Shown here: positions 55,794 through 64,000 of the stretch, in pieces
Layout: each line of letters begins with the position of its first letter
Position numbering within the stretch: the stretch's first letter is position 1
From: Pegoplata infirma
Taxonomy: Eukaryota > Arthropoda > Insecta > Diptera > Anthomyiidae
Direction: 5' to 3'
DNA: 64,000 nucleotides
Assembly: GCA_963921195.1 (NCBI GenBank)
Contig: OY992540.1
Span: 19,165,136-19,229,135, forward strand
Program-made: the position numbers and the translations under genes
The notes under the pieces: model-generated
The model's input: only the letters and a program-made list of their open reading frames with translations
What the model was told of the DNA's origin: nothing
Databases searched by the model: none

Positions 55794-56442
55794 CATAGAT
55801 GGGACTAATTAATTAATAGCACCAATTAATTGATGGTTTAATTACCATTAAATTGATGTCAATGGTAATGAAATTTTTTTCATTACAATTGGTTGTATCA
55901 ATTGCACCAATTAAATTACTAATCAATTTAATTACTAATGAAAATTAAAAAAAAATAATTACCATTGGTATGGCATCAATTAAAAAAAATAATTACCATT
56001 AGTAAAAGTCGTCACAATATTGTCAAAATCGTTTATATTTGAAAATATCTGTTGTTTTTTGTTATTTTGTATTTCAATTTTTCATATTTTATGAACCAAA
56101 CGCACGTTTGCCTTTTGTATAACACAATATTTGAAGTTTTCTTTATTTGATTATTTATTTGCGTTTAGATTTTTGTCTTTATTCATATTTAAAAAAAAAA
56201 AAACATGCTTTGATGTTTAAATTTATAACTTTTCAAAAAGACAAAAATGTGTAAACAAATGGTTTTGAAACCAATTATAATTGGTGTTTTTCAACAATTG
56301 GTGCATTTCATTACAATTAGTAATTATTTTTTCAATTAAAAAAATTTAATTACCATTAAATGGTAATGACATTTTTTTCATTACCATTGATATCAACCAA
56401 TGGTAATTAAATTTCAATGGTAATGAAAAATTCCCATCTATG
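55794..56442. mobile_element. small hAT-like MITE, CATAGATGGGA ends
   Basis: CATAGATGGGACTAATTAAT to GAAAAATTCCCATCTATG. 8-bp duplication GTTAAAAT (55786-55793, 56443-56450). Interior repeats of AATTACCATTGGT and AATTGATGG near both ends form irregular inverted arms. Confidence 0.88.
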
Positions 56443-56712
56443 GTTAAAATTATAAAAAACGCATAAAAACTTAATTTTTTTTTCAATTTTAATACTAAAA
56501 CACGTATTTACGTATTTATTTTTAGCATTTTTGCTAAAATGTGAAAAAAAAATTAAAATTGCGTTTTCTTAGGGGGTCGGCGGGGAAATTTCAAAGTGCA
56601 GGACTTTGAAGTTATTCTGACATAAAAAGGTTTCATTTGTTGCAGAAAGTAAAAAAAATATGTAAAATATGCAAAAAAAATATGTTGCAGAAAGTAAAAA
56701 AAATATGTAAAA

Positions 56713-57653
56713 AAGTAGAAGAGTTAAATTCGACTTACAAGGAAGGTCTCCCTGGTGCCACCCGCCGATCTTTATGGAATTGGTTTTATTTTGTAGAGTA
56801 TAAAAAATAAAGGGACACGTATTTTTTTTTTAGTGGCCCAAATTCATATTTAGGGGGTGAAAATGAGGGGGAAGAAACGGTCATTTTTCAGTTTTTTTGC
56901 GTTTATCTCATATATTATACAAGGTCTTTGGAAAACCTATCTCCATGTGCAAAGAACGGTCCAAACATGCACAACTTTTCGTCATATTGAGTAAAATGAC
57001 AAAATTGTTGGACATTTTTGTTAATAAGTCGAAAAATATTTACTTTTTTTACACGTTATTAGCATCACAAGATAGGTATTTTAATTACCTTTAATCTAAT
57101 ACCAAATACGCCTATATTAGTTTTGAGCAAATAGACGTAAATCGTAAAAAACTGAAAAAGGTCAATTTCCCTCCATGCAAATCGAACCTCCTAAAAATGA
57201 GTTTGGGCCGCTAAAAAAAATAAGTGTCGAATTAATTTTCGTTCTGAACAACATATCCAAATGTCATGAAGATCGGAGGGTGACACCAGGGAGACTCTCC
57301 TTGTTAGCCGAATCCATGAGTATCCACGGTGCCCTTTTAAAGTGATAGTTAGTTTTCTAACTTAAAAAAAAAAAAAATAACAATTTTGATAAGAAATATT
57401 TTATTTTGAGTAAAAAACTTTTTTTAGTCATTTTTGAAAAAAAAAAATTACAAAAATTTTTTTTTGAGTGTAAGTTTTTTTTTGCTTAATTGTAAAAATA
57501 TTTTTGAGTGACAAAAATACTTTGTTAAATATTTTTCTATGACTCTTCCATGTTTTTAAAGCTGGTTTAACGGGGTTTTCAACATGTGGACTTAAGGTGA
57601 AACCAATTTGAAATTCAAGGTTTTGTAATAATTTTTGAACCACGAAGTCCTAT
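56713..57653 (-). mobile_element. mini-me-like element R with Harbinger-like MITE
   Basis: AAGTAGAAGAGTTAAATTCG at the 3' end, CCGAATCCATGAGTATCC after the inserted MITE, ACTTTTTTTAGTC and TTTTTTTGAGTGTAAG repeats, then ACCAATTTGAAATTCAAGG. Confidence 0.7.
56738..57303. mobile_element. MITE, CAAGGARGGTCTCCCTGG ends, TTA duplication
   Basis: CAAGGAAGGTCTCCCTGGTG to complementary CACCAGGGAGACTCTCCTTG, TTA at 56735-56737 and 57304-57306. Arms extend through CCGATCTT and CCCAAATTCATATTT against AAAATGAGTTTGGGCC. A 3-bp TWA-type duplication suits PIF/Harbinger. The 65-codon frame at 56897 lies between the arms and is not supported. Confidence 0.82.
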
Positions 57654-58489
57654 AAATATCAAAAAAAATCCTTGGGCACCCACATCGCGGATTAAATAAA
57701 AATCCTTAAAAAACTTAACTATACTTAGGGTTGCGGAAAGTTTCTATTGAGAGTCTAAATGATTTCAAAAAAATTTCGTGAAAATCAATAATTTTCTTCT
57801 GCTCCCGCATAGCGGTTGAAGTATGATTTTTTTTTTTTGGAAATTTTTACTTAATCCACGATGTGGGTGCCCAAAGATTTTTTTGATTTTTATGAGACTT
57901 CGGGGAGGCATTTGGAGTACGATTTTTTATTTACAAAAACCAAAAAAATTACAAATTTTCTATTATTTTTTTTTTGTAAAAAAAACATGTTTTTTAGGAA
58001 AAACCGTTTTAATACCGTTTCAATACCGGTACGTACCGGTATCGAAGGTAAAGCTTTTTGGATACCGGTATCCGATACCAAAACTAAGTTTCGGTATTGG
58101 TATTGGTACCGGTATTCAATTTAAAGGGTTTTGAAACGGATAACGGTATTGAAAAGGTATCGATTGCCAACATTGGTTAATACACATATTGTTATTAAAA
58201 AAAAAGTTATTAAAAATCCCTGGCTGAAAATAGTACTTGTCTTACAATTAGTTGTCAATAAACAATTCTGCAGTGATTTATAATTATAACAATAAATTTG
58301 CTGAAATTGAAAAGTTGTTTATTTATAAGTTCCGTAACAAATAGCATTTTTTGAGAAGGTATTAATAAATTTTTCATTCTGTATGTCACACGATGAAGTA
58401 CCAGCATAGAACAAATTAAAATATTACTCTATTATAATTACACAACAATAAAATTAGTGATAGAGGGACCCTCTTTAGTCAAATTAATT

Positions 58490-58825
58490 TTTTTTTTGAT
58501 ACTAAAAGTCGAATATTCCGAAAAAATGTTTTCAATAAAGTAAAAGTCTTATACATGTTTCCTCCAAAAAAATTTCTCAGATATTGAGACATTTTTACTA
58601 CAGAAAAACTCATAGATTTTAAAATATTTTTCATATAGAAAAATTACCCATTTCTGAGATACATGCCTTAGAAAAACCCTTTATTAATAAAAAAAAATTC
58701 TTAAATTCTTAGATCGTATTTTCTGCAGAAATACTCTCAGATTTAACATTTTTCTTATAAAAAATGTTTCAAATTCTTAGACTATTTTCTATAGAAGTCA
58801 TCTGACATTCTGAGACATTATTTTC
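58490..58825. repeat. degenerate satellite-related repeats
   Basis: TCTCAGATATTGAGACATTT, TATAGAAAAATTACCC and CTGACATTCTGAGACATTA; closely parallels 31140-31430 in order, so it may be a fragment of the same composite element. Confidence 0.7.
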
Positions 58826-60415
58826 ATATTAAACAAGTAAGAAAATTATAGTCGGTCAAGACTATTCCAGTGTTTTCCGGAAAATGGGTCCCAAGTTCAA
58901 ACGTGGGCCGATTTGATGTATATTTTGTTAGAACTTTAATTGGTGTAGAAACCACACAACAAATTAGACTGTAATTGCCTTATTTGTGTTGCCAACCGAT
59001 TTAACGAATGTGAGGCAAAATTTTTTATAAGTGGATCGATTCCGAAACTGTTCATTAGAGTGGCCATAGTAGAAATTTTTTTGAAAAGTTAAAGTGTTCG
59101 CACTGAAAAATGTGAGGTTGGGGATAAAAATAATTATGCATATTTAAAAAATTTTTTTTTTTTGTTCCGAGTACCTCCGGGTTGAGCCTAAAGTTTGAAA
59201 AACGGATTACAGGGGAAAAATATGACTTTTTTTTCATTTTCTCAATTTTTTTGATATTTTAAGTACAGTTTGAATTCAAATGGTCACTGAATTTTGATTA
59301 AGAGTTAATTGTCTATCAAATAAGGTGTTAAAAATTAAAATCGGTTGAAAATTAGCCGAGTTATGACAACTTCCCCCGGCAACTAACGTGTGGCAAACCA
59401 CCTGATCAAGGAATTCGAGCCCCATTTTTGAAATTTATTGAAATTATCTACTGTAATTAATTTTTTTTATTCCTCAAGTTCCAATGTACTAAGAAGATAC
59501 ATATTTTTTATATTGCGTTTTGCTAACTTGTTTTAAATAAATGCTAAAGTGGTCTGAATTTTTCAACACTATTTTCAAATCTCCAATTTTAAATTTTTAT
59601 TTTTTTTGTTAAAGAAATTTTGAAAAATCGGCTATTGGAGTTTAGGGATTTGTTAAGCACATATAAAGGAATAAAAACCCCAAAAATTGTAGGGTTTGCT
59701 GTTTTCATTTGGCTATTACAGTGATGTAATTTCGGCGGATTTCGGGAAAGTAGTGATTTTTGGCCCTTTTTTAGCTTTTATTTATTTTTTTTGGTTTTTT
59801 TTACAAACTTGATATGTTTTGGACCGAATTATATCAACACGAGATAGAATACTTCAATTTGCAAAATTAGGGCGAAATTGACACATAAAAAATTGCCCCT
59901 GTTAAGGGTCAAAGGTCAAATTTTAGAAAATTTTTAATTTTTAAACATTAACAGATTTTCTGAGTGGAAATATATGAAACTACTTGATGTCATTTTAAAA
60001 GGTCTTAACATATGTCTTTTTATTTAAATTCAGAATATTAACCCTTTAGTGATGGTGGGGCCTATTCGACCCTATGAACAAAATACACTTACATTATCTC
60101 CATTAAATTAAAAAAAATTATAGGCCCCGACAGCACTTAAGGGTTAAATTTCTAAATTTTAATTATTTGACATTTAGTTTAGACCAATTAAAATAACATC
60201 AAGTAGATTCAGAAAAATCCGCCCAGCAAATCGGATAATGTTTAAAAATTAAAAATTTTCTAAAATTTGACCTTTGACCCTTAACAGGGGCAATTTTTTA
60301 TATCTCAATTTCGCCCTAATTTTGCGAATTGAAGTATTCTATCTTGTGTTGATATAATTCGGTCCAAAACATATCAAGTTTGTAAAAAAAACCAAAAAAA
60401 AATAAATAAAAGCTA

Positions 60416-61524
60416 AACAAGTAGAAAAGTTTAATTCGACTTGGCCGAATCTATGAATACCCTCCACAATGAAAATTTGAAGTGATAGTAAATTTTCTAA
60501 CGTGAAAAAATAACAGTTATGATTAGAAATATTTTATTTTGTGTAATTTTTTTTTTTTTTTTTAATTTGAAAAAAAAAACAAATTTTTTTATGAGTGTAA
60601 AATTTTTTTTGAGTGTAAAATTTTTTCGAATTTTACATTCAAAAAAAAATTTACTAATTTTTTTTTTAGTGTAAATTTTTTTTTTTTGTAATTTTTGAAA
60701 AAAAAAAAAACTTTTTTTTGAGTGTAAATTTTTTTTTGAGTGTAAAATTTTTTTTGAATTTTACATTAAAAAAAAAATTTACAAATTTTTTTTTTTGAGT
60801 GTAAAATTTTTTTTTGAGTGTAACATTTTTTTCGAGTGTATTTTTTTTTTGTTTTGGTATAAAAATATTTTTGAGTGACAAAAATACGTTTTAAAATATT
60901 TTTGTGACTTACCAATGGTTGTAAAACAGGTTTAACTGGTTTTCACCACGTGAGTTTAAGGTGAAGCTAATCTGATATTCACGGTTTTGCTAATAACTTT
61001 TGAACCACTGGACCGATTTGGGTGAAATTCAATACGAACTAGGCTGGAGGAACGAAAAATATATATGCCAAGCTTCAGCATCCTCAGAATTGATTTTCGA
61101 AAGTTATAGTGCTTTTTATCTCATAAATTCACGAAAAACCCTTGCCGAAATTCAGTCTTTTGCTCATAACTTTTGAACCACTGCACCGATTTCGCTGGAT
61201 TGCAATACCAACCTGACCAGGTAAATGCCCAACATATATGCCAAACTTCAGGAGCCTCCGTAAAGTCTTTCAAAAGTTAGCGTGTTTTCAACAGACAGAC
61301 AGACAGACAGACAGACAGACGGACAGACGGACGGACGGACGGACGGACGGACGGACGGACGGACGGACGGACGGACGGACGGACATCGCTAGATCGTCTT
61401 AAAATCGATCGAGGATCATGAATATATATACTTTATGGGGTCCTAGACCAATTTTTCGAGGTGTTACAAACGGAATGACAAACTTATATATACCCTCTAT
61501 CACTAGAGTGGAGGGTATAAAAAG
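60416..61524 (-). mobile_element. mini-me-like element S, near full length, no target duplication
   Basis: CAAGTAGAAAAGTTTAATTC, hairpin ATTCGACTTGGCCGAAT, TTTTTTTTGAGTGTAAATT repeats at 60600-60850, GGACGGACGGAC microsatellite at 61297-61384 and GTGGAGGGTATAAAA at the 5' end. Insertion lies within the A run of the foldback arm with no duplicated bases, as expected for Helitron-like movement. The 71-codon frame at 60666 is homopolymer. Confidence 0.88.
61297..61384. repeat. (GGAC/AGAC)n microsatellite
   Basis: Five AGAC units, mixed units, then about fourteen uninterrupted GGAC units; the longest GTCY tract in the window. Confidence 0.95.
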
Positions 61525-62255
61525 GGCCAAAAATCACTACTTTCCCGAAATCCGCCGAAATTACATCACTGTAATAGCCAAATGAAAACAGCAAACCCTA
61601 CAATTTTTGGGGTTTTTATTCCTTTATATGTGCTTAACAAATCCCTAAACTCCAATAGCCGATTTTTCAAAATTTCTTTAACAAAAAAAATAAAAATTTA
61701 AAATTGGAGATTTGAAAATAGTGTTGAAAAATTCAGACCACTTTAGCATTTATTTAAAACAAGTTAGCAAAACGCAATATGAAAAATATGTATCTTCTTA
61801 GTACATTGGAACTTAAGGAATAAAAAAAATTAATTACAGTAGATTATTTCAATAAATTTCAAAAATGGGGCTCGAATTTCTTGATCAGGTGGTTTGCCAC
61901 ACGTTAGTTGCCGGGGGAAGTTGTCATAACTCGGCTAATTTTCAACCGATTTTAATTTTTAACACCTTATTTGATAGACAATTAACTCTTAATCAAAATT
62001 CAGTGACCATTTGAATTCAAACTGTACTTAAAATATCAAAAAAATTGAGAAAATGAAAAAAAAGTCATATTTTTCCCTTGTAATCCGTTTTTCAAATTTT
62101 AGGCTCAACCCGGAGGTACTCGGAACAAAAAAAAATTTTTTTTTAAATATGCATAATTATTTGTATCCCCAACCTCACATTTTTCAGTGCGAACACTTAT
62201 GGATTTAACATTTTTTAATTTTTCTATATAACGCTATGGCCAGTCTACTGTTCAT

Positions 62256-62540
62256 ATTATATTAAGTTTTGATTAGATTACCAAAGTACACGTTTAATAC
62301 CTAGAAACAAAATTGTAATACCTACAAACAAAATTTTATTCTGTTTGAAGGTATTAAGGCCGCTGTTCCAAAAAAAAAGTAATTCACATAAAAAATGTGA
62401 AAATTAAAATTTCCGAATATTTTCGATTTCAACTTCGAATGAAAACGTGATCAACAAATCACTAAACTTGATTTCATGTGATTCGGAAATTTTCATGTGA
62501 ATTGAAAAGTTGTGAAAGACAGAGGTTTAAATTGTTATTT
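62256..62540. other. unassigned AT-rich sequence
   Basis: No feature recognised. AATACCTAGAAACAAAATTG and AATACCTACAAACAAAATTT near 62295 are a short direct repeat. Confidence 0.35.
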
Positions 62541-62762
62541 TTATATTTCCCATTTTTATGAATTTTGAGGGAATTATGTGAATATTGGGAGGATGGTGTG
62601 TATGGGTACTACAAGAAGGACTGACCCGGTTTCTTTGAAATGATGATTCGTGACTACAAAATTTGATTACCTTTCAAAACGATATATATTACAATACGGT
62701 TATTAGAGTCATTTAAGCCAACTTCAAAGGGGGCGTTAGTATGGGGGCTAGGACTTAACATG

Positions 62763-63326
62763 CACTCAAAAAAAAAAAACTGTAAAGTTGGCAAAAAATT
62801 TAGTTAAATTTAACTAAAAAAACACCTGATTTTGAACCTACTAAATTTCTAGTTAATTTAACAAAAAATATTTAGTTAACTTTTCTTAGAATGAATGTAG
62901 CAAAAAAACAGTAATTTTAACTAAAAATTCAGCTGAAAATTTCGTAACATTTTTTATTAGGTGAATTCAGCTAACCATTTTTTTAAAAAAAAAAAAAATA
63001 TATATTTTTCACAGCGTTAAGTTCAGCATAAGTAGGACTAATGAGATTTGCATAGGAGGCTATACAAGAAATGTTTTAAATTTTCGACTTGACAAAAATG
63101 TTACAAAAAATCAGCAAATTAATTAGTAAAAATTCGTAAACTCAGTTTTAAAGTCAACAAAAAAAAATTAATTCCAAATTTGTACAAAACTAGTATTTTC
63201 GTAAATTGAACTTAACTAAAAAAAGTAGTTAAAACGCTGATTTTAACTAAAAATTTGCTAAAAAGCCAGTAAACTCGAGTTAACAAAAAAAAGTTTGTTA
63301 ACTTTACAGTTTTATTTTTTTGAGTG
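62763..63326. mobile_element. MITE, CACTCAAAAAA ends, ACTGTAAAGTT arms, TG duplication
   Basis: CACTCAAAAAAAAAAAACTG to ACAGTTTTATTTTTTTGAGTG-type end, flanked by TG (62761-62762, 63327-63328). TTTAACTAAAAA and TTAGTTAAA words in opposite orientation form the arms. Confidence 0.78.
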
Positions 63327-63409
63327 TGGACAATTTTTTTTCCAATTACAATATGCTTCTTCCTTAGACCAAAAGATGCTTAAGTTTCAAATTTCAATTC
63401 AAAATTGCG

Positions 63410-64000
63410 ACCACTCTGTGGTACAGGGTATAATGACTTTGTGCTGATGTTTGTAACTACCCGAAATATTGGTCCTAGACCCACTTTCAAGTATACCGAT
63501 CGACTCAGAATAACTCTTTAAGTCATTCTAGCAATGTCCGTCCGTCCATCTAAACGATAAAAGTCACAATTATCAATCTATTTGGCTGAAATTTGAAACT
63601 TAAGCTTTGTTTGGCCTAAGGACGAAGCCTATTGAAATTGGAAAAATTGGTCCATGTTTAGACCTAGCCCTCATACAAATGCCTGCTTTAATTTTAGCAC
63701 AAATGGCTCTAACAACTGTATTATAACAGATACCCTTTGAAATTTAGCAGGTAAACATGTTTTGTATTCAGTAATCACAATTCCGAATTTCAAAGGAATT
63801 GGACCAGTTCTTCTTATAGCCCCCATACAAACCATCTTCCCGATATTCACATAAATCTCTCAAAATTCATGAAATAGAAAACAAATTATTAAAATTTTGT
63901 CTGTGTGTGTTTTAATTTGGCAGGTAAACGTGTTTTGTATTCAATAATCACCATTCCAAATTTAACAGAAATCGGACCAGTTCTTCTTGTAGCCCCCATA
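63410..64000 (+). mobile_element. mini-me-like subfamily 2, copy 4, runs off the window
   Basis: CTCTGTGGTACAGGGTATAA, TGTGCTGATGTTTGTAACTA, CCGATCGACTCAGAATAAC, GTCCGTCCGTCC near 63537 and AAGGACGAAGCCTATTGAAA are in the same order as 5816-6474. It abuts copy 3 head to head and is cut by the window edge. Confidence 0.78.

Larger units (their letters stand above)
55621..58175. mobile_element. non-autonomous hAT-like element 8, GGTACGTACC subterminal repeats
   Basis: Ends CAAGGTTGGCAGTCGAAA and TATCGATTGCCAACATTG; exact 8-bp duplication GTTAATAC (55613-55620, 58176-58183). Subterminal arrays of CGGTATCGGTATCGG and the palindrome CCGGTACGTACCGG lie at 55644-55774 and 58010-58155. Nested inside are a second hAT-like element and a mini-me copy with its own insert. 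Frames at 57823-58134 read the repeat. Confidence 0.9.
59056..62247. mobile_element. long foldback element 2 (TAGAGTGGCCATAG ends, 8-bp duplication)
   Basis: TAGAGTGGCCATAGTAG at the left, CTATGGCCAGTCTA at the right, exact CTGTTCAT duplication (59048-59055, 62248-62255). Left arm 59056-60010 mirrors the right arm over nearly 1 kb (for example CCCGGAGGTACTCGGAACAA at 62109). The palindrome centre lies near 60100. A mini-me copy (60416-61524) is inserted in the right arm, and the left arm supplies the empty site GCTAAAAAAGGGCC (complement). Confidence 0.9.
58831..63409 (-). mobile_element. mini-me-like subfamily 2, copy 3, interrupted
   Basis: AAACAAGTAAGAAAATTATA and GTCGGTCAAGAC at the 3' end. 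It is split by the foldback at 59056-62247 and the MITE at 62763-63326; TGTGTATGGGTACTACAAGA (62598) and TAAGTTTCAAATTTCAATTC continue it. The 5' end is missing where the opposite copy begins. Confidence 0.7.

Noticed and set aside
1..64000. LTR retrotransposon or endogenous retrovirus
   Set aside because: No long direct terminal repeats, primer-binding site with polypurine tract, or protease/integrase motifs were seen.

Overview
The window looks like deep intronic or intergenic DNA of a large, very AT-rich fly genome, probably a higher (cyclorrhaphan) dipteran. The evidence is many copies of dipteran mini-me/DINE-type elements (a TTATACCCTCC end, a TA run, a GTCY microsatellite and a CTTGTTT end) and four intron-containing tRNA-Ile(UAU) genes. 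Species cannot be fixed from sequence alone. There is no intact protein gene, rRNA, CRISPR array or bacterial feature. Almost all open frames longer than 60 codons are low-complexity or lie inside transposons. Two coding pieces can be supported. One is the broken 3' end of a non-LTR retrotransposon at 1-390. The other is a candidate 48-codon exon on the minus strand at 36231-36374, with a good branch point, acceptor and donor. If that exon is real, much of the window is intron of a minus-strand gene.

Layout. 1-5.8 kb: non-LTR tail split by a hAT-like element, then nested mini-me copies with a second hAT-like element. 5.8-9.8 kb: a second mini-me-like subfamily, then a 3.1-kb foldback element carrying a small hAT-like insert. 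10-21 kb: four tRNA-Ile(UAU) genes, degenerate tRNA-like pieces, a hAT-like element and a TATGGGGC foldback. In the middle of this block lies a homogeneous array of about 91 copies of a 35-bp satellite at about 16.77-19.98 kb. 21-33 kb: a probable hAT-like element, further foldbacks in mini-me copies, and a 3.2-kb hAT-like element loaded with MITEs. 33-46 kb: pogo/Tigger-like MITEs, the candidate exon and more mini-me copies. 46.4-52.6 kb: an insertion stack up to six levels deep. 52-64 kb: more hAT-like, Harbinger-like and foldback elements.

The most interesting pattern concerns satellites and transposons. The 35-bp satellite unit is two short palindromes placed back to back. Degenerate relatives of it fill the interiors of three separate hAT-like elements and also sit beside tRNA-Ile genes in a tandem duplication. 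Other hAT-like elements here hold different short-palindrome tandem repeats. Non-autonomous hAT elements may therefore be where satellites arise in this genome, with one family having expanded into a true array between tRNA genes. Many element borders were checked from target-site duplications and, where available, from an uninterrupted copy elsewhere in the window. All family names are from recognition by eye, with no database search.
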